64,000 nucleotides of DNA. It comes from Kribbella sp. ALI-6-A. Lineage in GTDB: Bacteria > Actinomycetota > Actinomycetes > Propionibacteriales > Kribbellaceae. The notes below the pieces were generated by a model. It did not search any database. It was not told where the DNA came from and saw only the letters and a list, made by a program, of their open reading frames with translations. The position numbers were made by a program, and so were the translations under genes. Below are positions 1-8,724 of the stretch, in pieces. Position 1 is the stretch's first letter. Every line of letters begins with the position of its first letter. The stretch covers positions 353,817 through 417,816 of the forward strand of contig NZ_MTQN01000007.1 of the NCBI RefSeq assembly GCF_001984195.1. Reading direction: 5' to 3'.

Positions 1-1
1 T

Positions 2-226
2 ACCCGGACCGAGTTGCTCGGGGCCATCGATGGCATTCTCGAAGCCGGCCGTACGAGCGGGGAACTCCGCGCCGACGTCGCCGTCGAGGACATCGCGGCC
101 GCTCTCATCGGGATCTTCACAGTGGCAGGCAAGCCCGCGCATGCAGCGATGGCGGCTCGGCTGCTGAACCTGCTGATGGACGGACTCCGCCTTTCTTCCG
201 GCGGTCAACGCAAGATGGCTGAGTGA
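2..226 (+). CDS. TetR-family regulator, C-terminal fragment (partial at window edge)
   Basis: The reading frame is open from the first bases and ends at a TGA; the N-terminal DNA-binding part lies outside the window. About 74 residues are visible. They are helical, with the pattern typical of the C-terminal ligand and dimerisation half of TetR proteins (GAIDGILEAGRTSGELRAD, then VEDIAAALIGIF, ending LLNLLMDGLR). The phrase for inter-subunit helices followed by a short polar tail fits TetR_C domains. The next gene is convergent, 40 bases away. The identity is inferred from this tail only; target and ligand cannot be said. Confidence 0.6.
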   Translation, partial: TRTELLGAIDGILEAGRTSGELRADVAVEDIAAALIGIFTVAGKPAHAAMAARLLNLLMDGLRLSSGGQRKMAE

Positions 227-266
227 GCGTGTGTATCGCTGAAGTCAAGCGTGCCTTTGAGGGCGG

Positions 267-1136
267 TCACAGCAGGGGCAGCAGGATGCGTGCCGCGTTG
301 ACGGCGCCGTGGATGACGAGGATCGGCCACATCACGCGGTACTTGCTCCAGAGGTACCCGAGCAGCAGTCCGAGGACGCCCTGGTTGACGAAGGTCGACG
401 CGAGGTCGACCGGCAGGTCGCCAGTGCGCTGGATGGCGACGTGCCAGGCTGCCCAGAGCAGGGACGCGAGCACGATTGCCGGCCACCGGCCGAGAATCGA
501 CTCCCACCTCGACTGCAGCCAGCGCCGGTAGAAGAGCTCCTCGATCACGCTGTTGACGAGGAACACGGTGACGACGACGAGGACGAGCGTGGTCATGCTC
601 ACGGTGGAGGCGAAGTCGCTGAACGGCATCGCCCACGGACCCGCGTAACTGAGCAGGGCCCAGATGCTCACCGGTACCACGGGAGCCCACCGTCGCCACC
701 CGTCCAGTACCGCGCGCTCCGGCTGCCAGGCGGTGCCCTTGCGCCGCAGGATGAAGAACATCGCAAGGGGGACAGCCAGCAAAAGTAGGAGCTTCAACAG
801 GGTGTGAGCCGGCTCGCCACCACCGATCAGTCGCAGCGTCACTGCGAAGAGCACGGCTGAGCCCAGAAGGACTCCCGCCTCGAGTCGGGGTCGGCGCTGG
901 GTCGGTGCGGTCGCGATGGCGGGACCCGGCATCAGTCGCGCCAACGTAAGGCCGGCGAGGACTGGAATCCAACGCAACCACATCGGGATGGTGTCGTCGG
1001 TGTCCGCCGAGTACCGGACGTCGGTGGAGCCGGTCAGCACGAACCACAGTGCCGATCCGAGGATCGACAGCAGTCCGCCGAAGAGCACGATCGTGCTCGC
1101 AGCGCGCGCCGTCGTCGCACCACCTTTATTTAGCAT
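267..1136 (-). CDS. CPBP-family intramembrane metalloprotease
   Basis: A 289-residue polytopic membrane protein with about eight hydrophobic segments. The CPBP (CAAX protease and bacteriocin-processing, type II) motifs are present near the C-terminal half: EELFYRR (motif 1, EExxxR), an FxxxxxxH-like stretch ending WAAWHVAIQ (motif 2), and HGAVNA (motif 3, HxxxN). The family comprises intramembrane glutamic-type or metal-dependent proteases used for prenyl-protein processing or peptide immunity; the substrate here is unknown. The ATG at 1136 was chosen because it follows directly from the divergent promoter region. It overlaps the left arm of a 41-base inverted repeat shared with the divergent TetR gene, so this gene is the most likely target of that repressor. 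Confidence 0.8.
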   Translation of the reverse strand: MLNKGGATTARAASTIVLFGGLLSILGSALWFVLTGSTDVRYSADTDDTIPMWLRWIPVLAGLTLARLMPGPAIATAPTQRRPRLEAGVLLGSAVLFAVTLRLIGGGEPAHTLLKLLLLLAVPLAMFFILRRKGTAWQPERAVLDGWRRWAPVVPVSIWALLSYAGPWAMPFSDFASTVSMTTLVLVVVTVFLVNSVIEELFYRRWLQSRWESILGRWPAIVLASLLWAAWHVAIQRTGDLPVDLASTFVNQGVLGLLLGYLWSKYRVMWPILVIHGAVNAARILLPLL

Positions 1137-1171
1137 GCGCGTACTGTATAAGAGACCGTACGCGCGTGCTA
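1131..1171. promoter_or_regulatory. Inverted repeat, probable TetR operator between divergent genes
   Basis: Two 14-base arms (TAGCATGCGCGTAC at 1131-1144 and GTACGCGCGTGCTA at 1158-1171) match as reverse complements at 13 of 14 positions, separated by 13 bases that contain TATAAG. Each arm is also nearly palindromic by itself. The site fills the whole gap between the CPBP protease start (1136, minus) and the TetR start (1182, plus), so a bound dimer would block both promoters. The operator role is inferred from position and symmetry. Confidence 0.7.
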
Positions 1172-1181
1172 TAACCGGTGC

Positions 1182-1850
1182 GTGCCGAAAATCGTCGATC
1201 ACGCGCAGCGCCGCGAAGAGCTGGCCCGCGTGGTGTGGGACGTCATCAGCCGCGACGGCATCGAGGGTGTGACGGTGCGCAAGGTCGCGGACGAGGCCGG
1301 CGTCTCGGTAGGCGGGCTGCGACATTACTTCGACAGCCAGCGGGGTCTGCTTCTGTTCGCGGCGAAGGCGATGGCCGACAAAGTCGCTGCCCGCATCACC
1401 GCACATCTCGACGGCGACATACCCGGCCGCGACCGGGCCCGGCTGATGCTCGAGGAACTTCTGCCGTTGGACGCCGACCGGCGGGTGGACGTCGACGTAT
1501 GGCTGGCCTGCATGATGCGCTCGCGCTACGACGACGCACTCGCCGAACTGCAGGCATCGGGATTTCCTGGCGAACGGCACATCTGCCGGCTGGCGGTCGC
1601 GTACGCCTGCGGTCAACCGGCTCCGGAACGCATCGGCGATCCGCTCGGGGATCCTCGTCTCGACCGGCAGTCCGCGCGTCTGCACACGTTCGTCGACGGA
1701 CTCACCTTGCACGCGGCGATGTACCCGCGAGAATTCCCGGCCGAGGAGATCCGGCGACTCCTGGACGAGGAACTCACCGCCCTCCTTCCCGACCCACGGG
1801 AAGACCTCGGCCCGCCCGACAGCACCGGCAATCAGCGTTCTCACCAGTGA
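1182..1850 (+). CDS. TetR-family transcriptional regulator (BetI-like C-terminus)
   Basis: This 222-residue protein begins with a GTG codon. Residues 9-55 form the TetR helix-turn-helix domain (ELARVVWDVISRDGIEGVTV, then KVADEAGVSVGGLRHYF). The 'VGGLRHYF' form of the recognition helix end and the C-terminal layout (LMLEELLPLDADRRVDVDVW) resemble the BetI/TetR_C_6 group. It is divergent from the CPBP protease with a strong inverted repeat in the gap, so local autoregulation and repression of the protease gene are likely. The ligand is unknown. Confidence 0.85.
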   Translation: MPKIVDHAQRREELARVVWDVISRDGIEGVTVRKVADEAGVSVGGLRHYFDSQRGLLLFAAKAMADKVAARITAHLDGDIPGRDRARLMLEELLPLDADRRVDVDVWLACMMRSRYDDALAELQASGFPGERHICRLAVAYACGQPAPERIGDPLGDPRLDRQSARLHTFVDGLTLHAAMYPREFPAEEIRRLLDEELTALLPDPREDLGPPDSTGNQRSHQ

Positions 1851-1895
1851 GAAACTCCTTCGCGAAGGCCGCCGTTTGGATGATGTGGTGGCACG

Positions 1896-2849
1896 GTGAC
1901 GTACCACGATGAGGCGATGGCGGTCCGGCCGTTGACGCTGGCTTGGGTGAACCGGCACCTGGCGGTTGGCGAACGGATCGTCGGGACTGAAGTGCTGCAT
2001 GGCGGCATCACGGCCGAGATGCGGAGGCTGACCCTCGGCGCGCGGGACGGGAGCACCCGTCAGCTGGTACTGCGGAGCTTCGTCGACGTGGAGTGGGCCG
2101 AGGATTGGCTGAGCAGGGAGGCCGGTGCGCTGAGCCTGCTCGCGGGGACCGGCGTACCGGCTCCTGGGTTGGTCGCGGTTGATGCGACCGGGGTGCATTG
2201 TGAGTATCCGTCGCTGCTGATGACGCATCTGGCGGGCCGGACGGTTCTCGGGGACGAGGGGTTGGAGGCACGCGTCCCTGCGCTGGCTCGTCAGCTCGTG
2301 GCGATCCACGCGGTGCGGCCTGTTGAGCGGCCTCGCGAATATGTTGCCTTGACGACTGCTGACACGGTCGTGGTGCCGCGGGGTGCGGACACGGCGGTCT
2401 GGGGTGCGGCGATTGATGTGATCCGGACGCCGGCGCCGGCGTACGAGGGGCGGTTCCTGCATCGGGATTTCCAGCCTGGCAACGTGTTGTTCGACGTGTC
2501 CTCTTCAGGGTCGGCAGGTGTGCGTATCACCGGGGTTGTCGACTGGGCGGCGGCGTCCTGGGGTCCGGCGGATCTTGATGTGGCGCACTGCGCCGTTAGT
2601 CTTGCGCTGCTGCACGGGCCGAGGTGGGGTCTGCGGTTTGCTGCGGCGTACGAGGAGGCCGGCGGGGTTCTGGCCGCGGCGAAGAGCGAGCGGCTGTATT
2701 GGCAGGTGCGGGATGCGCTGGCGTCCTCGGAAGAAGTTCAGGTGGTGTCGCAGCCATGGCGTGAGGCAGGGAGGACGGAGCTGACGACGCGGGTGGTGGA
2801 GGAGCGGCTGGATGCCTATGTCGCCGCGCTGATGGACACGCTGGGTTGA
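1896..2849 (+). CDS. Phosphotransferase family protein (APH-like kinase fold)
   Basis: A 317-residue protein of the aminoglycoside phosphotransferase/choline kinase superfamily. The Brenner motif FLHRDFQPGNVLFD (HxDxxxxN) holds the catalytic Asp, and GVVDWAAASWGPADLD supplies the metal-binding Asp. The N-terminal lobe is recognisable but divergent (ITAEMRRLTLG, QLVLRSFV). Genes of this kind in soil actinomycetes are often annotated as phosphotransferases of unknown substrate; resistance cannot be claimed from sequence. The GTG at 1896 gives the longest form; the in-frame ATG at 1917 is an equally reasonable start because neither has a strong Shine-Dalgarno sequence. Confidence 0.8.
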   Translation: MTYHDEAMAVRPLTLAWVNRHLAVGERIVGTEVLHGGITAEMRRLTLGARDGSTRQLVLRSFVDVEWAEDWLSREAGALSLLAGTGVPAPGLVAVDATGVHCEYPSLLMTHLAGRTVLGDEGLEARVPALARQLVAIHAVRPVERPREYVALTTADTVVVPRGADTAVWGAAIDVIRTPAPAYEGRFLHRDFQPGNVLFDVSSSGSAGVRITGVVDWAAASWGPADLDVAHCAVSLALLHGPRWGLRFAAAYEEAGGVLAAAKSERLYWQVRDALASSEEVQVVSQPWREAGRTELTTRVVEERLDAYVAALMDTLG

Positions 2850-2964
2850 GATCCAGGGGTTGACCGCCGGGCGTGGAGGACTCCCCGCGGACCGGCCGCA
2901 GGATCCGACGATGAGCTGGATGCGGCACTCCGACGAGTACGCCGACCAGCGGTGACGCCGGGGA

Positions 2965-3444
2965 TCAGTCCGAGCGACCCTTCAGCCGGCGGCTGACCGC
3001 GCGTTCGGCTTCCCGGGTCGCCTCGCGCTCGGCGAGCGTCTGCCGCTTGTCCCAGGTCTTCTTGCCGCGGGCCAGCGCGATCTCGACCTTCGCGCGACCG
3101 TCCTTGAAGTAGAGCAGCACCGGGACGATCGTCAGCCCGCTCTCGTTGACCTTGCGCTCGATCTTGTCGATCTGGGCCCGGTGCAGCAGCAACTTCCGCT
3201 TGCGGCGTGAGCCGTCGTTGAACCAGCGGGCCTGCGTGTACTGCGGAATGTGCACGCCGTGCAACCAGATCTCCCGGTCCTCGACAGAACCGAAGCCACC
3301 GACCAGGGACGCCCGGCCGGCACGGAGTGCCTTCACCTCCGGCCCCTGCAGCACGATCCCCGCCTCCCAGGACTCGCCCAGGTGGTAGTCGTGGGCAGCC
3401 TTGCGGTTGCGCGCGATCACGGGGTCGGTCTGGGGCTTCTTCAC
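2965..3444 (-). CDS. smpB: SsrA-binding protein SmpB
   Basis: A 159-residue protein with the whole SmpB fold: [12 protein letters not shown] near the N-terminus, the signature [18 protein letters not shown], then [12 protein letters not shown] and the basic tail [11 protein letters not shown] leading to RLKGRSD. SmpB binds tmRNA and delivers it to stalled ribosomes for trans-translation. The GTG at 3444 was chosen because the protein then begins MKKPQTDPV, as usual for the family. The longer open frame upstream does not look like SmpB. No tmRNA (ssrA) gene is visible on either side, and the usual ftsEX neighbours are also absent here. Confidence 0.95.
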   Translation of the reverse strand: MKKPQTDPVIARNRKAAHDYHLGESWEAGIVLQGPEVKALRAGRASLVGGFGSVEDREIWLHGVHIPQYTQARWFNDGSRRKRKLLLHRAQIDKIERKVNESGLTIVPVLLYFKDGRAKVEIALARGKKTWDKRQTLAEREATREAERAVSRRLKGRSD

Positions 3445-3649
3445 GGGGCAATTCTGCCTCGGCAGTCCGCCCTGGGAGCCGATCGGGGCCGAATTCGCCG
3501 TCCTGGCCGAGCACCGCATTGCTCTCTGCGGCGAGACCGAGTGATGTCCGAGGACCTCCCGCCCTCTCCCCGCTGAATCCAGTTCGCGGACTTCTTGCGC
3601 GGTTCCGGCCGCCGCCCGCGTCGCGGCCGAGGCTGGGTGGACTCCGCCG

Positions 3650-3952
3650 TCAGCGCACGATCGGGGTCTTCACGCTGGGCGAAGTACTGAACGGCTTGTG
3701 GCCGCGCAGCCGAGCGGTTGCGGCAAATGCGGCTCCGGTCACGGCGATCCCGCCGACGGTCCCTGCGCCGATCTGCACCAGGTCAAGATCGCCGTCCTGG
3801 TGTTGGGGCGAGGGCACCGGTCCTGCGGAGACCTTCCCGCCGGACTCGTGTTTGTTGATGGCGCTGGCCGGCGAGCTGAGGGTCAGCGGGAGGCCGGCGA
3901 TGCCGATGGTTGCGGCGATGGCGGCGATTCTGGTGATGGTTCTGGTGGTCAT
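3650..3952 (-). CDS. Small secreted or membrane-anchored protein
   Basis: A 100-residue protein of no recognised family. It has a clear N-terminal signal sequence ([20 protein letters not shown] followed by SPASA, a likely signal peptidase site near residue 31). A short polar stretch follows, then a second hydrophobic segment rich in Gly and Ala ([20 protein letters not shown]), then a basic tail. This layout suggests export with the tail held in the membrane. A good Shine-Dalgarno sequence (GAAGGAG) sits eight bases before the ATG. The gene is divergent from the LuxR regulator gene. Confidence 0.65.
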   Translation of the reverse strand: MTTRTITRIAAIAATIGIAGLPLTLSSPASAINKHESGGKVSAGPVPSPQHQDGDLDLVQIGAGTVGGIAVTGAAFAATARLRGHKPFSTSPSVKTPIVR

Positions 3953-4119
3953 TGGATGTCACTCCTTCGTGGGTTGGACCTGCCAATGACTGTCCGGGAC
4001 GAGGAGTGCCGTCGGCATCGGGTATTCGCGCTCGAAGAGGCCGCCGTTCGCCTTATGTCACTGCGGCTGTGCCTTAGGTGCGGTGAGGATGCCGACGCCC
4101 GTTCGCCGGGCCTGGCAAT

Positions 4120-4145
4120 TGCGGCGTAGTCGCACTATGACCGCA
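4120..4145. promoter_or_regulatory. Palindromic candidate operator upstream of the LuxR gene
   Basis: The arms TGCGG...CCGCA enclose TAGT...ACTA with a three-base centre, about 26 bases upstream of the LAL regulator start. The symmetry is visible in the sequence; a regulator-binding role is inferred. Confidence 0.35.
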
Positions 4146-4170
4146 CTCGATCGGGGCGCATGATGGGGGC

Positions 4171-6962
4171 ATGGCCGGCTTGGTGGTCGGACGCGAGGCC
4201 GAGGCTGCGGTATTGCGAGGATCGATCGCGGATCTGCCGGAGCACTCGGCGGCCGCGGTGGTTCGGGGTGAGGCGGGCATTGGGAAGACGGTGCTCGTCC
4301 AGTCAGTTCTCGACGAATACTCCGGCAGCGGCGTGCGGATCTTTCGCGGCGCCTGCGCGCCGATGTCCGGTGCGACCGCCTACAGCGGCCTCGGCACCAC
4401 GGTGACTGCTGCGCTGAGCCAACCTGCGGCATCCGGCCAGTTCCCGTCGGCAGCCGCGGCCCGAGCCTGGTCGATGCAGACCCTCACGGGCGTGCTCGAC
4501 AGCGACTCGGCGCAAGGCACGATCCTGCTGGTCGAGGACATTCACTGGGCGGATTGGTCCACGCTCGATTTCCTCGCCCATGTGACCCGTAACCTGCCCG
4601 ACCGGCGGCTGCTGGTCCTGCTGACGTGGCGGGACGAGGCGGCTCATCCCGACCGCCTGACCTGGCTGGCGGAACTGCTGCGCTGTCCGGCCGTGATCGA
4701 CTTGCCGCTGCGCCGACTGACAACTCGGGAGACGTCGGAGCAGGTGAGCGGTCTTCGACCCGGCTGTACGGCGGACATGGTCGCTGCCATCCACCAACGC
4801 AGCGCGGGCAATCCCTATCTCAACGCCGAACTGGCCCGCGGCGACTTGACGGTGCCGGCTTCGTTGCGTCAACTGTTGCTCGCGCGTCTGCAAGTACTCT
4901 CGCCGCCGGCTCGGGTGATTGTCGCGGCCACCGGAACGCTGGCTCGCGCTCTCGACGACGATGACCTGCTGGCGGTGGTGAGCGGTGCCGCCGACGCCGT
5001 ACGAGAGGCCTGTGATTCCGGTCTGGTGATCCGCGACCCGGCGGTCGGCTGCGCCGCGCGGCACCCGGTGATCGCCGAGGTCGCCTACGACCAGCTGCTG
5101 TCTCCGGAACGCCGCGACCTGCACGCACGACTCGCACAGCATTTGGCCGGCCGTGTTCGCAGCGATGCCTCCGCATCGGTGATCGCCGAGGTCGCTGAGC
5201 AGTACCATCGTGCCGGCGAGCGAGATGCGGCGTTCGGTTGGGCTTTGAAGGCCGCTCGTGCCGCCGAGAAGGAGTGCGCGTTCGCGGAGGCCGGCCACTG
5301 GTTCTCCGTGGCTTCGTCGCTCTGGAGTCCCTCGGACTTGGCCGATGACCTGGCGACGCATCGCCTAGTGCTCGCCGAGCGGGCGGCCTCGCTGCTGGGC
5401 GGCGCCGGCCGGCACGCCGAGGCTCTCGCCTTGCTCGAGGCCACGGTGGACGAGACCGGCGCCGAGTTGGGCTTGCTTGAGGCCTTGCTGATGCGGGGGA
5501 GATTGCGTGCGCTGACCGATGACCTCGCCGGCGCGCTGGCGGACCTCGAGCGAGCTCAGCGTCTGGTGCCGGCCGGCGACGACCGAGCGCTCGGACAGGT
5601 CTGCATCGCGCACGCGGTGGCGGTGAATGCTTACGGCCGCCAGACCGAGGTCACTGAGGCCGCCCGGCTGGCGTTGGAGTACGCGACCCGAGCGGGTGAC
5701 ATCCGGACGATTGGACAGGCCCGGGCGACGCTGAGCTGGGTCGCCGTGAGCGAGGGCCGGTTCGACGACGCAGTCGACGAGGCGCAGGCCGCGCTGACGA
5801 TCGCTCGCGACCTCGCCGAGCCGGAAGATCTGGCCATGGCAGCAATGCAGCTGACTTACGCGTACGGCGTGCACGGCGATACCGACAACGTCCTGGCGGT
5901 CGCCGAGATGATCCAGCCCGAGCTCCGGAGCCTGATGGTCAACGAGCATTGGGTCGAGGGCGTCATCGAAAACAATGCCGTGTGCGAGCTCCGTCTCGCC
6001 GGCCGGTGGGATGAGGCGCTGCACAGGGACGACAGAGGCCGGTTGCCCTCCGGACCGGCGTCAAGAACGCCGAGCTCGCGCTGATCCACATGGAGCGTGG
6101 GAACCTGCCGAAGGCCGTCGAACTGATGCAGGGGCAAGAGCAGTACGCGGTCGACGACCAGCCCATGATGAAGCGCGACTATGCAACCATCGCTGCCGAG
6201 CTGCGTCTGCTGCAGCAGCGTCCTCACGAGGCCCTGGCCCTTGCACTGGACGCCGCCGAACTCAGCCACGACACCGACGACGAATTGGTGTCGGGAGGGC
6301 TGCTACGGATCGGCCTCGAAGCGGCGGTCGCGTCGCAGTCACCCGAAGGCTTCGATCGACTCGTGACACTGCTTCCGCGCGCCGTGTTCGGGGTCGAGGC
6401 CGCAGCGCTGGCCGCGATCGTCGACGGAGAACGGTCCCGGATCCGCGGCACTCCCGACCCGATTCCGTGGCTCACCGCCGCCCAGGAGTGGGTGTCACTC
6501 GGCCGGCCGTACTGGGAGGCGCAAGCACGACTGCGGGCAGCCGAGGCGCTGCTGATTGACCGCGGGCACCCTGGCAGCCGAGGCAGGGCGACCGGCGAAC
6601 TCCAAGCGGCGCGACGGATCGCCGAGCAACTCGGCGCGGTACCGCTGCTCGGCCAGATTCTGAAGCTGGCGAAGATTGCCCGGATTCATCTCGACGACTC
6701 CGCGACCGAGCACCGCGCGGACACCACCAGCACGCACCCATCGTTGACCGAACGTGAACGTCAGGTGCTGACGCTGGTCGCGGCCGGGCGGACGAATCGC
6801 GAAATCGGCGCGATGCTCTACATGAGCCCGAAGACTGCCAGCGTTCACGTCACCCACATCTTCGAGAAGCTCGGCGTGCGGACCCGCGTCCAGCTCGCCG
6901 CCGAAGCGATCCGGCTCGGACTTCTGGACAACCGCGCAGCACCGCCTGACGACGGCGGGTGA
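4171..6962 (+). pseudogene. LuxR-family LAL-type regulator, interrupted by a frameshift
   Basis: Together the two open parts encode about 930 residues, the normal size of large ATP-binding LuxR (LAL) regulators. The first part (4171-6084) begins MAGLVVGREAEAAVL and has a Walker A motif (GEAGIGKT), a Walker B motif (ILLVEDIHWAD) and tetratricopeptide-like helical repeats. The second part (open from upstream of 6090 to 6962) continues those repeats and ends with a GerE/LuxR helix-turn-helix (LTERERQVLTLVAAGRTNREI, split here by family wording: LTEREREV-type motif, then KTASVHVTHIFEKLGV). Near 6025-6050 the frame changes by one base (after GRWDEALHR; the other frame resumes with ALRTGVKNAELAL). 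As read, no single product can combine the ATPase and the DNA-binding domain. It may be a real mutation or a sequencing error. Confidence 0.8.
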
Positions 6963-7142
6963 GCGTTCTGTGGTTGCGCGCATTCAGCGTCGGTGAAGCT
7001 GTCCTGCTCGAGTTTGATTGATCAGCGACCTGACCTTGCCGATACTCGCCCGATCAGCACGGGGAGAGGGATACGCAGTAGAAAGGCGTTCGCCTGGAAA
7101 TGCGAGGGGATCTCAGCGAAGTCATGAGTATCGTGCGGGTCT

Positions 7143-7616
7143 ATGAGCATCAGCGTGCGGTCCTACGAATCCGGCGATGCCGAGGCGACCTGGGAGGCGT
7201 ACTTCCGGGCGATTCGTGACACCGCGTCGAAGGACTACTCGGCGGAGCAGATCGCCGCGTGGGCGCCGGAGTCGGTGGATCTGGCGGAGTGGAACGAACG
7301 CCGTTCGGCTGCTCATACCTTCGTCGCGGTCGTCGGCGGGCGGGTCGTGGGGTTCAGTGACGTCACCGGCGACGGACTGCTCGACATGCTCTTCGTGCAT
7401 CCGGACGCCGGCGGCCGGGGTGTCGCGCGGGCGCTCGTCGAGGCGGTTGTCGCCAAGGCTCGCGAGCTGGGGCTGTCCGAGCTTCGCACTCACGCGAGCC
7501 GAACGGCCCGGCCCGCGTTCGAGCGGTTCGGCTTCGAGGTGGAGCGGGCGAACGACCAGAACCGGATCCGGGGGCAGAACGTGCCGAACTACGACATGCG
7601 GTTGACGGTCGGCTAG
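7143..7616 (+). CDS. GNAT-family N-acetyltransferase
   Basis: A 157-residue GNAT protein. Motif A, which binds acetyl-CoA, is GLLDMLFVHPDAGGRGVARAL (core R/Q-x-x-G-x-G/A as GGRGVA) in the middle of the protein, followed by the terminal ARPAFERFGFEVE segment typical of the fold's last strands. The overall pattern (IAAWAPE, HTFVAVVGGRVVGFSD) resembles the YafP-like group. The substrate is unknown. The gene stands alone, with 180 bases upstream that hold no gene and a short inverted repeat (CGATACTC/GAGTATCG, 7040-7047 and 7126-7133) that may be chance. Confidence 0.85.
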   Translation: MSISVRSYESGDAEATWEAYFRAIRDTASKDYSAEQIAAWAPESVDLAEWNERRSAAHTFVAVVGGRVVGFSDVTGDGLLDMLFVHPDAGGRGVARALVEAVVAKARELGLSELRTHASRTARPAFERFGFEVERANDQNRIRGQNVPNYDMRLTVG

Positions 7617-7872
7617 ATCCGCGCGGCAGGCTCGGGCTGGCGTGGTGTTGCCGGGGCATTGATCGGGTACCACGCTGGGGGCGTGGTCAATCCTTGCCGG
7701 AGGCCCCAATCAGCCGCACGGCCTGACCCGGTCCTGCGCGCGAGGAGAGATCGTCAGCGCGCTGACCATCTCTCTCGACACGTTCGAGTACAGCTACTAC
7801 GTAAGCCCGCCGCTGCGGGTGACCAGGTGCTGAGCTCGACCCGTTGACCGGCGGCTGTGTCCCGCGGGTGGG

Positions 7873-8421
7873 TCAGCCCAGGGCGCGGCGGAGGATGCCC
7901 TTGTGGACCTCGCTGGCTCGTTGTTGTTCGCCGGCGAAGGCGCTGACGACGACCAGGGCGCCGGTGACGGCGGGGACCGCCCACTGGAGGACTGCCAGTC
8001 GGCGCTGGGCTGAGGCGACGTCGGGTGGGGTGGTGGCGGCGGGTTCGGTGCCTGATTCTGCCGGTACGTCGGTTTGCGCGGAGACCTTCTTGCCGAGGGC
8101 TCGGCTGTAGGCGGTTGCGGCGAGCGAGATCGCGGTCAGGGCGGTTTTCAGCATCACCATCGAGCCGACGCCGCGTTGGCCTTTGATGCGCGGGGCGTTG
8201 TCCGCGAGCTGGACCACGGAGCCGATCAGGTGGGAGCCGATGGCGGCGGCGTTGACCGGTGTCCAGCGGTCCCATCCGACGTTGGCGACGGCGCCGGTCT
8301 TGTTGGGGCTGCCGGCCTGGGCCGCGGCGGCGTTCAGGGCGACCGCGTTCGCGAGCGTGCCGCCGAACCAGGCGGCGAGGCCGACGTCGTGCATCGAGCG
8401 AGCGAGAGTGTTGCGGGCCAT
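7873..8421 (-). CDS. Conserved hypothetical membrane protein
   Basis: A 182-residue protein with about four hydrophobic stretches: one near residues 8-30 (DVGLAAWFGGTLANAVALNA), one near the middle (GSHLIGSVVQLAD), one at VMLKTALTAISLAATAYSRA and one near the C-terminus (AVPAVTGALVVVSAFAG). A good Shine-Dalgarno sequence (AAGGAGA) precedes the ATG. It looks like a small actinobacterial integral membrane protein of unknown role; I do not recognise a characterised family. The 256-base stretch to the previous gene and the 303-base stretch to the next contain no clear gene. Confidence 0.7.
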   Translation of the reverse strand: MARNTLARSMHDVGLAAWFGGTLANAVALNAAAAQAGSPNKTGAVANVGWDRWTPVNAAAIGSHLIGSVVQLADNAPRIKGQRGVGSMVMLKTALTAISLAATAYSRALGKKVSAQTDVPAESGTEPAATTPPDVASAQRRLAVLQWAVPAVTGALVVVSAFAGEQQRASEVHKGILRRALG

Positions 8422-8724
8422 CGGAGTCTCCTTCGTCGGGATGATTCCGGCGGCGGTACCCACGGATGGGTGCGGGTAACCGAGATGGGGGCACGGTGTC
8501 CTGAGAGCGGAGTCGCGGTCAGCGGCTGCGACCACGGCCGTGGCCTGCAGTGTCTCGACTCCGAGGTCGCCGTCGGAATCGGTGTGATCACCTGCTGTAG
8601 GCGGGCTCTTCGGACCAACCGTTCTCGTCGAGTGACGTCGACGGCGTTCCGCTGGCGGCGAAAACGGTTCGCTGGGGGTGAACCGGGCTGGTGGCCTGCG
8701 GCGGTCGGCCGCGAGGGTTCGGGG
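8422..8724. promoter_or_regulatory. Divergent intergenic region without a gene
   Basis: These 303 bases separate the membrane protein start from the divergent MFS transporter start. I see no convincing gene. A short inverted repeat CGTCGA...TCGACG lies near 8628-8645 in an otherwise GC-rich stretch. Both genes' promoters must lie here. Confidence 0.4.

Noticed and set aside
267..2462. A single 731-residue protein on the minus strand across 267-2462
   Set aside because: Only the 267-1136 part is a recognisable protein (CPBP); the rest is antisense to the TetR and phosphotransferase genes.
2850..3649. tmRNA (ssrA) gene near smpB
   Set aside because: No tRNA-like ends or GGGGCTGA-type start were seen on either side of smpB.
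7747..7833. Fragment reading EIVSALTISLDTFEYSYY, resembling the start of a DHFR/RibD-type reductase
   Set aside because: Only about 28 codons without a convincing start; chance similarity cannot be excluded.
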